This document shows, in pieces, positions 1-11,052 of a DNA stretch of 64,000 nucleotides (the stretch's first letter is position 1; each line of letters opens with the position of its first letter). Where the stretch lies: contig JAWQEG010000623.1 of NCBI GenBank assembly GCA_033782935.1, forward strand, positions 80,001-144,000. Direction: 5' to 3'. The notes beneath the pieces were generated by a model. That model was given only the letters and a program-made list of their open reading frames with translations, ran no database searches and was not told the DNA's origin. This stretch comes from Petrolisthes cinctipes (taxonomy: Eukaryota > Arthropoda > Malacostraca > Decapoda > Porcellanidae). Both the position numbers and the translations under genes were made by a program.

Positions 1-455
1 ACGTACTATATGTTCCTAAATTATCCTTCAATTTGCTCAGTGTGTCCAAATCTGCTAAACTTGGAAAAGTAACTAAGTTACTATATATATATAAGTACAG
101 TACTGTACAGTACAGTGAAATATTTTTGTTTAATTTTCATTTATTAAAAAAAAAATAAAAAAAAATAACTTCGTATTAAGTCTGAGAAAGAGTGTTGGAT
201 ATGTTTTTGTATATTCTGTACAGTACATCCATAATACGAAGTAATTACTAATGGTTATAATGAGAGAGGGTACATTAAGATTATTTATTTTTGTACTATT
301 GAGTTTGCCTTTGAGTGAATGCGTTTTCTTTTGTTCATTTGTATTTGATGTCCCATTTTCTCTGGTAGAATAAAAACATTGAAGGAAACTTCCACGCCGT
401 GTTTGCTTGCAGTCTGTCTCCTTCGCTGGATATTGTATTATCTGGAGATTAGTTC
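1..455. other. AT-rich intergenic sequence, no gene recognised
   Basis: No open frame of useful length and no RNA gene can be seen here. It holds an A-rich stretch at about 146-166, a short TA run at about 82-93, a perfect 14-bp palindrome at 95-108 built from GTAC/TACAG units, and an 11-bp inverted repeat (168-178 and 232-242, 53 nt apart). A frame opening at 379 runs only into the following microsatellite and encodes low-complexity His/Thr/Tyr repeats, so it is not a gene. The segment could be an intron, a UTR or old repeat DNA; nothing in it decides between these. Confidence 0.6.
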
Positions 456-682
456 AACACATACATACATACATTCATACATACATGCATACATATACAT
501 ACATACATACATACATACATACATACACATACATACATACACACACACATACATACATATATACACACACACACAGACACACACACACACACACACATAT
601 GCATACACACACACACACATGCACATACATACATACATACACATGCATGCATGCATGCATACATACATACATACACAAACAT

Positions 683-722
<40 letters not shown>
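456..722. repeat. Compound microsatellite (TACA)n / (ATGC)n / (CA)n
   Basis: The stretch consists of tetranucleotide ACAT/TACA units interleaved with CA runs, a short ATGC run near 642-658, and a pure CA run up to about 720. All three frames on both strands are open and encode His-Thr-Tyr-Ile repeats (plus strand) or Cys-Val-Met repeats (minus strand), which is the usual artefact of such DNA. The same order of blocks recurs at 918-1103. Confidence 0.95.
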
Positions 723-723
<1 letters not shown>

Positions 724-736
724 ATTATACACTCAC

Positions 737-857
737 ATAACTGTATTTTACCCTTTTAACTTTTCTATTTTTATACATGTAATGACATTATAACTGTATT
801 TTACCCTTTTTAACTCTTCTATTATTTATACTTGCAATGACACTAGAACTGTATTTT
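737..857. repeat. Short tandem duplication, period 53-55 bp, about 2.2 copies
   Basis: A unit starting ATAACTGTATTTTACCC at 737 recurs at 790, and its first part recurs again at 845 as AGAACTGTATTTT. The copies differ by small indels and substitutions, for example in the T runs and in TACATGTAATGACA against TACTTGCAATGACA. It lies just upstream of the retroposon-like 3' end and may be part of that element's 3' UTR, but I cannot assign it to a family. Confidence 0.7.
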
Positions 858-918
858 TTCAGCGAGTTTGGCTGCCAAAGAAATAAACCGTTTATTATTA
901 TTATTATTATTATTATTA
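858..918 (+). mobile_element. Putative retroposon 3' end with polyadenylation signal and (ATT)n tail
   Basis: A unique stretch contains AATAAA at 882-887, followed at once by CCG and a pure (ATT)n/(TTA)n run from 892 to 918. Non-LTR elements of the CR1/L2/RTE type, and the SINEs that borrow their 3' ends, often finish in short simple repeats of this kind, so the combination suggests the 3' terminus of a plus-strand retroposon. No coding part is visible upstream, so the family is unknown. It could equally be a chance AATAAA next to a trinucleotide microsatellite. Confidence 0.4.
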
Positions 919-1103
919 CATACACACACACACATGCACACACACATACATACATAAATACATACATACATACATACATACACACACACACGCACATATG
1001 CATGCATGCATGCATACATACATACATACATACATACACACATACATACATACATACATACATAAATACATACACACACAGACACATACACACACACACA
1101 CAC
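918..1103. repeat. Second compound microsatellite (CA)n / (TACA)n / (ATGC)n / (CA)n
   Basis: CA runs, ACAT runs, a short ATGC run near 997-1012 and a terminal CA run lie in the same order as at 456-722. The terminal CA run ends exactly where recognisable reverse transcriptase sequence begins, so the 5' truncation of the retrotransposon coincides with the microsatellite edge. The open frame that starts at the ATG at 998 and continues into the reverse transcriptase is therefore an artificial fusion of microsatellite and element. Confidence 0.95.
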
Positions 1104-2700
1104 GCTCTATTCCTCCAACTCCGCCTCCCTGTGACTTACTTATGCCTGTCATCAGAATCTCTTCAAATGAAGTATTTTCTGCCCTCCCTGGCCATAACAC
1201 TCGGAAGGCGTACGGGCCTGATGGGATTCCTCCTGTTGTTCTCAAGAACTGTGCATCTGTACTGACACCCTGCCTTGGCAAACTGTTCCGTCTATGTCTA
1301 TCATCTAACACTTTTCCTTCTAGCTGGAAGTTTGCTCTGATCCAACCTGTTCCGAAGAAAGGTGACCGCTCCCAACCCTCCAACTATCGCCCCATTGCTT
1401 TGACCTCATGTCTATCTAAAGTCTTCGAATCTGTTCTTAACTCCAAAATTCATAAGCACCTTATTTGTCACGACCTTCTTTCAGATCGTCAGTATGGTTT
1501 CCGTCAAGGACGCTCTACTGGCGATCTTCTATCCCTCCTTTCTGATTCATGGTCATCCTCTTTTCGGAACTTTGGCGAAACTTTTACTGTTGCCCTCGAC
1601 ATATCCAAAGCTTTTGATAGAGTCTGGCACAAAGCTTTAATCTCCAAACTGCCCTCATTCGGTTCTATCCCTCTCTCTGCACCTTTATCTCTGATTTCCT
1701 TTCTGGCCGGACTATAGCTGCTGTTGTAGACGGTCACTGTTCTTCTTCCAAGTCTGTTAATAGTGGTGTTCCTCAGGGTTCTGTTCTATCACCCACCCTC
1801 TTTCTCCTGTTCATTAATGACCTTCTTACCTGTACCTCTTCCCCTATCCACTCCTATGCTGATGATTCCACCCTACACTACTCCACTCACTATGACAACC
1901 GTCCATCCCAGCAGCTCCTCTTCACATCACGTGATGATGCAGTAGCACGCCTGACTTCTGATCTTTCCCTCATCTCTAACTGGGGCAGAGAGAACCTTGT
2001 TGTTTTTAATGCCTCTAAAACACAGTTCCTTCATCTTTCGACTCGTACTAATCTTCCTGATGACTATCCCCTCTCCTTCAATGACACACAACTTAACCTT
2101 TCCCCCTCTCTTAATATTCTTGGAGTCTCTTTCTCTCATAATCTCTCTTGGGGAGATCACATTATTTCTCTTGCTAAAACCGCATCAAAGAAGTTAGGTG
2201 TGCTGCGCAGATTCCGTGATTATTTCACACCCTCGCAGTTGCTGTCTCTGTACAGGGGTCTCATCCGCCCCTGTATGGAGTACGGCTCTCATGTGTGGGG
2301 TGGTTCAACATTCACAACACTCCTGGACAAGGTGGAATCAAAGGCTTTTCGTCTCATCAACTCTCCTCCTCCTACTGATTCGCTACAACCTCTCTCTCTT
2401 CGCCGCAATGTTGCATAACTTTTTCTCTTCTATCGCTACTACACTGGACATTGCTCTTCTGAATTTTCTCAATGTATGCTTCCTCCCCTCAGGAGAGCAT
2501 GCAACACTCGTCAAGCCTCTCGTTCTCACCCCTTTTCTGTCCAACTCCCTAATGCAAGAGTTAACCAGTACTTTAAGTCTTTCATATACACAACTGGTCA
2601 ACTCTGGAACACTCTACCTTCATCCATCTTTCAACCTTACTACAACTTATGTTCCTTCAAACGCAATGTGTCTAGGCATCTCAAACGAAATTGGACATGA
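1104..2700 (+). pseudogene. 5'-truncated, broken jockey-type non-LTR retrotransposon reverse transcriptase
   Basis: This is a remnant of the RNA-dependent DNA polymerase that copies element RNA into DNA at a nicked target. Reverse transcriptase motifs appear in order: AYGPDGI (1208-1228), NYRPIALTS (1382-1408), QYGFRQGRST (1490-1519), motif A ALDISKAFD with its metal-binding Asp at 1598-1600, PQGSVLSP (1771-1794) and motif C YADD (1855-1866). The C-terminal LYRGLIRPCMEYG segment, common in jockey-like elements, follows near 2250-2285. The frame starting at 1104 shifts at about 1664, where one base appears to be missing, and stays open in the new frame until an in-frame TAA at 2416-2418. Beyond that stop the same frame is open again to TGA at 2698-2700. 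The endonuclease domain and ORF1 are absent, as expected for 5' truncation. With only two lesions and all catalytic residues kept, the insertion looks fairly young. The jockey assignment is from motif style; a database search would settle the clade. Confidence 0.9.
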
Positions 2701-2810
2701 TTTTGGACACTCTGACTAAACCTACGTAGATAGGGACAATGAGCGGGCCTGTGGCCTTTAGTCCCCATCTTTTTTAATATATATAAAAAAAAAAAAAAAA
2801 ATAAAAAATG
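2701..2810 (+). mobile_element. 3' UTR and A-rich tail of the retrotransposon
   Basis: After the TGA at 2698-2700 a short UTR runs through a GGGCCTGTGGCC palindrome-like core (about 2744-2755) and TAGTCCCCATC, then a short TA run (about 2777-2784) and an A-rich tail of roughly 25 bases. The satellite starts immediately after the tail with no intervening unique DNA. No target-site duplication can be checked, because the 5' side is a microsatellite and the 3' side is satellite. Confidence 0.75.
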
Positions 2811-4399
2811 GATGCATGCACATATCGACTTTGGGCACCCAAAATATCGATTTTTAGCATGTTTTGGGCCTATATTTTAAAAATATTCTAGTACTGAGTA
2901 GACATGTACAGATCGCTTCTGGGACCCACAAATATCGAATTTTCGGGTGTTTTGAGCCTGAATTTGGGCTATAAACGGGTACATAAGATGCAACACATAT
3001 CGACTTTGGGAACCTAAAATATCAATTTTCAGCGTGTTTTGGGCCTGTATTTTGAAAATACTCTAACACAGAGTAGGCATGTACAGATCTCTTCTGGGAC
3101 CCAAAAATATCGAATTTTCGGGTGTTTTGAGCTTAAATCTAAGATATAAACGGGTACAGAAGATGCATGCACATATCGACTTTGGGCACCCAAAATATCG
3201 ATTTTCAGCATGTTTTGGGCCTATATTTTAAAAATACTCTAACACGGAGTAGAGATGTACAGATCGCTTCTGGGACCCAAAAATATCGAATTATCGGGTG
3301 TTTTGAGCATGAATTTGAGATATAAACGGGTACAGAAGATGCATGCACATATCGACTTTGGACACTAAAAATATCGATTTTTAGCATGTTTTAAGCCTAT
3401 ATTTTGAAAACATTCTAGCACTGAGTAGGCATGTACAGATCGCTTCTGGGACCCAAAAATATTGAATTTTCGGGTGTTTTGAGCCAGAATTTGGGAAATA
3501 AACGGGTATAGAAGATGCATACACATATTGACTTTGGGCACCTAAAATATCGATTTTCAGAATGTTTTGGGCCTGTATATTGAAAATACTCTAACACGGA
3601 GTAGGCATGTACAAATCGCTTCTAGGACCCAAAAATATCGAATTTTCGGGTGTTTTGAGCCTGAATTTGAGATATGAACGGGTACAGAAGATGCATGCAC
3701 ATATCGACTTTGGGCACCCAAAATATCGATTTTTAGCATGTTTTGGGCCTATATTTTGAAAATATTCTAGAACTGAATAGGCATGTACAGATCGCTTCTG
3801 GAACCCAAAAATATCGAATTTTCGGGTGTTTTGAACCTGAATTTTGGATATAAACGGGTACAGAAGATGAATGCAAATATTGATTTTTGGGCACCTAAAA
3901 TATTGATTTTCAGCATGTTTTGGGCCTGTATTTTGAAAATACTCTAACACGGAATAGGCATGTACAGATCTCTTCTGGAACCCAAAAATATCGAATTTTC
4001 GGGTGTTTTGAGCTTAAATTTAAGATATAAACGGGTACAGAAGATGCATGCACATATCGACTTTGGGCACCTAAAATATCGATTTTCAGCATGTTTTGGG
4101 CCCATATTTTGAAAAAAATCTAGCACTGAGTAGGCATGTACAGATCGCTTCTGGGACCCAAAAATATCGAATTTTGGGGTGTTTTGAGCCTGAATTTGGG
4201 AAACAAACGGGTACAGAAGATGCATACACATATTGACTTTTGGCACCTAAAATATTGATTTTCAGCATGTTTTGGGCCTGTATATTGAAAATACTCTAAC
4301 ACGGAGTAGGCATGTACAGATCGCTTTTGGGACCCAAAAATATCGAATTTTCGGGTGTTTTGAGCCTGAATTTGAGATATAAACGGGTACAGAAGATGC

Positions 4400-5700
4400 A
4401 TGCACATATCGACTTTGGGCACCTAAAATATCGATTTTTAGCATGTTTTGGGCCAATATTTTGAAAAAATTCTAGCACTGAGTAGGCATGTACAGATCGC
4501 TTTTGGGACCCAAAAATATCGAATTTTCGGGTGTTTTGAGCTTAAATTTAAGATATAAACGGGTACTGAAGATGCATGCACATATCGACTTTGGGCACAC
4601 AAAATATCGATTTTTAGCATGTTTTGGGCCTATATTTTGAAAATATTCTAGCACTGAGTAGGCATGTATAGATCGCTTCTGGGACCCACAAATATCGAAT
4701 TTTCGGGTGTTTTCACCCTGAATTTGAGATATAAACGGGTACTGAAGATGCATGCACATATCGACTTTGGGCACCCAAAATATCGATTTTTAGCATGTTT
4801 TGGGCCTATATTTTGAAAATATTCTAGCACTGAATAGGCATGTACAGATCGCTTCTGGGACCCAAAAATATAGAATTTTCGGGGTTTTTGAGCCTGAATT
4901 TGGGATATAAACGGATACCGAAGATAAATACACATATTGACTTTGGGCACCTAAAATATCGATTTTCAGCATGTTTTGGGCCTGTATTATGAAAATACTG
5001 TAACACGGAGTAGAAATGTACAGATCGCTTTTGGGACCCAAAAATATCGAATTTTCGGGTGTTTTGAGCCTGAATTTGAGATATAAACGGGTACAGAAGA
5101 TACATGCACATATCGACTTTGGGAACCTAAAATATCGATTTTCAGCATGTTTTGGGCTCATATCTTGAAAATATTCCAGCACTGAGTAGGCATGTACAGA
5201 TCGCTTCTGGGACCCAAAAATATCGAATTTTCGGGTGTTTTGAGCCAGAATTTGGGAAATAAACGGATATAGAAGATGCATACACATATTGACTTTGGGC
5301 ACCTAAAATATCGATTTTCAGCATGTTTTGGGCCTGTATATTGAAAATACTCTAACACGGAGTAGGCATGTACAAATCGCTTCAGGGACCCAAAAATATC
5401 GAATTTTCGGGTGTTTTCAGCCTGGATTTGAGATATGAACGGATACAGAAGATGCATGCACATATCGACTTTGGGCACCCAAAATATCGATTTTTAGCAT
5501 GTTTTGGGCCTATATTTTGAAAATATTCTAGAACTGAATAGGCATGTACAGATCGCTTCTGGAACCCAAAAATATCGAATTTTCGGGTGTTTTGAGCCTG
5601 AATTTTGGATATAAACGGGTACAGAAGATGAATGCAAATATTGACTTTGGGCACCTAAAATATTGATTTTCAGCATGTTTTGGGCCTGTATTTTGAAAAT
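4400..5700. repeat. Block repeated at 3,873-bp spacing (22 monomers + 1 bp), copy 1
   Basis: The segment matches about 8270-9570, and its middle part also matches about 6.7-7.6 kb at 2,288-2,289 bp (13 monomers). The shared variant GTATTATGAAAATAC (near 4983, 7272 and 8855) marks all three copies. Copies here differ more from each other than blocks to the right of 14 kb, in line with an older, less homogenised part of the array near its edge. Confidence 0.65.
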
Positions 5701-8269
5701 ACTCTAACATGGAGTAGGCATGTACAGATCTCTTCTGGAACCCAAAAATATCGAATTTTTGGGTGTTTTGAGCTTAAATTTAAGATATAAACGGGTACAG
5801 AAGATGCATGCACATATCGACTTTGGGCACCTAAAATATCGATTTTCAGCATGTTTTGGGCCCATATTTTGAAAAAAATCTAGCACTGAGTAGGCATGTA
5901 CAGATCGCTTCTGGGACCCAAAAATATCGAATTTTCGGGTGTTTTGAGCCTGAATTTGGGAAACAAACGGGTACAAAAGATGCATACACATATTGACTTT
6001 GGGCACCTAAAATATTGATTTTCAGCATGTTTTGGGCCTGTATATTGAAAATACTGTAACATGGAGTAGGCATGTACAGATCGCTTTTGGGACCCAAAAA
6101 TATCGAATTTTCGGGTGTTTTGAGCCTGAATTTGAGATATAAACGGGTACAGAAGATGCATGCACATATCGACTTTGGGCACCTAAAATATCGATTTTTA
6201 GCATGTTTTGGGCCAATATTTTGAAAAATATCTAGCACTGAGTAGGCATGTACAGATCGCTTCTGGGACCCAAAAATATCGAATTTTCGGGTGTTTTGAG
6301 TCTGAATTTTGGATATAAACGGGTACAGAAGATGAATGCAAATATTGACTTTGGGAACCTAAAATATCGATTTTCAGCATGTTTTGGGCCTGTATTTTGA
6401 AAATACTCTAACACGAAGTAGGCATGTACAGATCGCTTCTGGGACCCACAAATATCGAATTTTCGGGTGTTTTGAGCCTGAATTTGAGATATAAACGGGT
6501 ACAAAAGATGCATGCACATATCGACTTTGGGCACCTAATATATCGATTTTCAGCATGTTTTGTTCCCATATTCTTAAAATTTTTTAGCACTGAGTAGGCA
6601 TGTACAGATCGCTTCTGGGACCCAAAAATATCGAATTTTCGGGTGTTTTGAGCCTAAATTTGAGATATAAACGAGTACAAAAGATGAATGCACATATCGA
6701 CTTTGGGCACCTAAAATATCGATTTTCAGCATGTTTTGGGCCCATATTTTGAAAAAATTCTAGCACTGAGTAGGCATGTACAGATCGCTTCTGGGACCCA
6801 AAAATATCGAATTTTCGGGTGTTTTGAGCTTAAATTTAAGATATAAACGGGTACTGAAGATGCATGCACATATCGACTTTGGGCACCCAAAATATCGATT
6901 TTTAGCATGTTTTGGGCCTATATTTTGAAAATATTCTAGCACTGAGTAGGCATGTATAGATCGCTTCTGGGACCCACAAATATCGAATTTTCGGGTGTTT
7001 TGAGCCTGAATTTGAGATATAAACGGGTACTGAAGATGCATGCACATATCGACTTTAGGCACCCAAAATATCGATTTTTAGCATGTTTTGGGCCTATATT
7101 TTGAAAAATATTCTAGCACTGAATAGGCATGTACAGATCGCTTCTGGGACCCAAAAATATAGAATTTTCGGGGTTTTTGAGCCTGAATTTGGGATATAAA
7201 CGGATACCGAAGATAAATACACATATTGACTTTGGGCACCTAAAATATCGATTTTCAGCATGTTTTGGGCCTGTATTATGAAAATACTGTAACACGGAGT
7301 AGAAATGTACAGATCGCTTTTGGGACCCAAAAATATCGAATTTTCGGGTGTTTTGAGCCTGAATTTGAGATATAAACGGGTACAGAAGATACATGCACAT
7401 ATCGACTTTGGGAACCTAAAATATCGATTTTCAGCATGTTTTGGGCTCATATTTTGAAAATATTCCAGCACTGAGTAGGCATGTACAGATCGCTTCTGGG
7501 ACCCAAAAATATCGAATTTTCGGGTGTTTTGAGCCAGAATTTGGGAAATAAACGGATATAGAAGATGCATACACATATTGACTTTGGGCACCTAAAATAT
7601 CGATTTTCAGCATGTTTTGGGCCAATATTTTCAGAAAAATCTAGCACTGAGTAGGCATGTACAGATCGCTTCTGGGATCCAAAAATATCGAATTTTCGGG
7701 TGTTTTGAGCCTGAATTTGGGAAACAAACGGGTACAGAAGATGCATACACATATCGACTTTGGGCACCTAAAATATCGATTTTTAGCATGTTTTGGGCCA
7801 ATATTTTGAAAAATATCTAGCACTGAGTAGGCATGTACAGATCGCTTTTGGGATCCAAAAATATCGAATTTTCGGGTGTTTTGAGTCTGAATTTTGGATA
7901 TAAACGGGTACAGAAGATGAATGCAAATATTGACTTTGGGCACCTAAAATATCGATTTTCAGCATGTTTTGGGCCTGTATTTTGAAAATACTCTAACACG
8001 AAGTAGGCATGTACAGATCGCTTCTGGGACCCACAAATATCGAATTTTCGGATGTTTTGAGCCTGAATTTGAGATATAAACGGGTACAAAAGATGCATGC
8101 ACATATCGACTTTGGGCACCTAATATATCGATTTTCAGCATGTTTTGTTCCCATATTCTTAAAATTTTTTAGCACTGAGTAGGCATGTACAGATCGCTTC
8201 TGGGACCCAAAAATATCGAATTTTCGGGTGTTTTGAGCCTAAATTTGAGATATAAACGAGTACAAAAGA

Positions 8270-9570
8270 TGAATGCACATATCGACTCTGGGCACCTAAA
8301 ATATCGATTTTCAGCATGTTTTGGGTCCATATTTTGAAAAAATTCTAGCACTGAGTAGGCATGTACAGATCGCTTCTGGGACCCAAAAATATCGAATTTT
8401 CGGGTGTTTTGAGCTTAAATTTAAGATATAAACGGGTACTGAAGATGCATGCACATATCGACTTTGGGCACACAAAATATCGATTTTTAGCATGTTTTGG
8501 GCCTATATTTTGAAAATATTCTAGCACTGAGTAGGCATGTATAGATCGCTTCTGGGACCCACAAATATCGAATTTTCGGGTGTTTTCACCCTGAATTTGA
8601 GATATAAACGGGTAGTGAAGATGCATGCACATATCGACTTTGGGCACCCAAAATATCGATTTTTAGCATGTTTTGGGCCTATATTTTGAAAATATTCTAG
8701 CACTGAATAGGCATGTACAGATCGCTTCTGTGACCCAAAAATATCGAATTTTCGGGGTTTTTGAGCCTGAATTTGGGATATAAACGGATACCGAAGATAA
8801 ATACACATATTGACTTTGGGCACCTAAAATATCGATTTTCAGCATGTTTTGGGCCTGTATTATGAAAATACCGTAACACGGAGTAGGCATGTACAGATCG
8901 CTTTTGGGACCCAAAAATATCGAATTTTCGGGTGTTTTGAGCCTGAATTTGAGATATAAACGGGTACAGAAGATGCATGCACATATCGACTTCGGGAACC
9001 TAAAATATCGATTTTCAGCATATTTTGGGCTCATATCTTGAAAATATTCTAGCACTGAGTAGGCATGTACAGATCGCTTCTGGGACCCAAAAATATCGAA
9101 TTTTCGGGTGTTTTGAGCCAGAATTTGGGAAATAAACGGGTATAGAAGATGCATACACATATTGACTTTGGGCACCTAAAATATCGATTTTCAGCATGTT
9201 TTGGGCCTGTATATTGAAAATACTCTAACACGGAGTAGGCATGTACAAATCGCTTCTGGGACCCAAAAATATCGAATTTTCGGGTGTTTTGAGCCTGAAT
9301 TTGAGATATGAACGGGTACAGAAGATGCATGCACATATCGACTTTGGGCACCCAAAATATCGATTTTTAGCATGTTTTGGGCCTATATTTTGAAAATATT
9401 CTAGCACTGAATAGGCATGTACAGATCGCTTCTGGAACCCAAAAATATCGAATTTTCGGGTGTTTTGAACCTGAATTTTGGATATAAACGGGTACAGAAG
9501 ATGAATGCAAATATTGACTTTGGGCACCTAAAATATTGATTTTCAGCATGTTTTGGGCCTATATTTTGAA
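8270..9570. repeat. Block repeated at 3,873-bp spacing (22 monomers + 1 bp), copy 2
   Basis: This matches 4400-5700 with scattered substitutions. The extra base relative to 22 full monomers is explained by a one-base insertion near 7100, inside the intervening sequence (GAAAAATATTC in place of GAAAATATTC). Confidence 0.65.
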
Positions 9571-11040
9571 AATATTCTAGCACTGAATAGGCATGTACAG
9601 ATCGCTTTTGGAATCCAAAAATATCGAATTTTCGGGTGTTTTGAGCCAGAATTTGAAATATAAACGGGTACTGAAGATGCATGCACATATCGACTTTGGG
9701 CACCTAAAATATCGATTTTCAGCATGTCTTGGGCCCATATTTTGAAAAAAATCTAGCACTTAGTAGGCATGTACAGATCGCTTCTGGGACCCAAAAATAT
9801 CGAATTTTCGGGTGTTTTGAGCCTGAATTTGGGAAACAAACGGGTACAGAAGATGCATACACATATTGACTTTGGGCACCTAAAATATTGATTTTCAGCA
9901 TGTTTTGGGCCTGTATATTGAAAATACTCTAACACGGAGTAGGCATGTACAGATCGCTTTTGGGACCCAAAAATATCGAATTTTCGGGTGTTTTGAGCCT
10001 GAATTTGAGATATAAACGGTTACAGAAGATGCATGCACATATCGACTTTGGGCACCTAAAATATCGATTTTTAGCATGTTTTGGGCCTATATTTTGAAAA
10101 AATTCTAGCACTGAGTAGGCATGTACAGATCGCTTCTGGGACCCACAAATATCGAATTTTCGGGTGTTTTGAGCCTGAATTTGAGATATAAACGGGTACA
10201 AAAGATGAATGCACATATCGACTTTGGGCTCCTAAAATATCGATTTTCAGTATGTTTTGTTCCCATATTCTTAAAAAATTCTAGCACTGAGTAGGAATGT
10301 ACAGATCGCTTCTGGGACCCAAAAATATCGAATTTTCGGGTGTTTTGTGCATGAATTTGAGATATAAACGGGTACAAAAGATGAATGCACATATCGACTT
10401 TTGGCACCTAAAATATCGATTTTCAGCATGTTTTGGCCCATATTTTGAAAAAAATCTAGCACTGAGTAGGCATGTACAGATCGCTTCTGGGATCCAAAAA
10501 TATCGAATTTTCGGGTGATTTGAGCCTGAATTTGGGAAACAAACGGGTACAGAAGATGCATACACATATTGACTTTGGGCACCTAAAATATTGATTTTCA
10601 GCATGTTTTGGGCTTGTATATTAAAAATACTATAACACGGAATAGGCATGTACAGATCGCTTTTGGGACCCAAAAATATCGAATTTTCGGGTGTTTTGAG
10701 CCTGAATTTGAGATATAAACGGGTACAGAAGATGCATGCACATATCGACTTTGGGCATCTAAAATATCGATTTTTAGCATGTTTTGGGCCCATATTTTGA
10801 AAAAATTCTAGCACTGAGTAGGCATGTACAGATCGCTTCTGAGACCCACAAATATCGAATTTTCGGGTGTTTTGAGCCTGAATTTGAGATATAAACGGGT
10901 ACTGAAGATGAATGCACATATCGACTTTGGGCACCCAAAATATCGAATTTTAGCATGGTTTGGGACTTTATTTTGAAAATATTCTAGCACTGAGTAGGCA
11001 TGTACAGATCGCTTCTGGGACCCAAAAATATCGAATTTTC

Positions 11041-11052
11041 GTTTTTTTTTTT
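11041..11052 (+). repeat. T-tract expansion inside a satellite monomer
   Basis: The usual TCGGGTGTTTTGAGC segment is replaced by TCG followed by 11 T and AGCATG. The related intermediate TCGGGTTTTTTTAGCATG is seen at about 11746, 12803, 35154 and 63144, which suggests G-to-T changes first created a T run that then slipped. Confidence 0.8.

Noticed and set aside
165..245. LoxP-like arms: ATAACTTCGTATT at 165-177 and AATACGAAGTAAT at 233-245
   Set aside because: The arms match a loxP arm at 12 and 11 of 13 bases, but the spacer is 55 nt instead of 8, and there is no phage context. It is most likely chance in AT-rich DNA.
998..1717. Open frame starting in the microsatellite and running into the reverse transcriptase
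   Set aside because: The ATG at 998 and about 35 following codons are microsatellite. The true element sequence starts near 1104 and is 5'-truncated, so this is not a native start.
2198..2719. Open frame of 173 codons overlapping the end of the reverse transcriptase
   Set aside because: It is in a different frame from the reverse transcriptase motifs and has no recognisable domain; it is a shadow of the element's coding frame, which is open on both sides of the stop at 2416-2418.
10281..10934. Longest minus-strand open frame in the array (217 codons), and the many 60-170-codon frames like it
   Set aside because: The frame crosses almost four monomers, is read in a different phase in each, and has no composition, signal or domain of a real protein. 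It follows from the low number of minus-strand stops in the 176-bp repeat.
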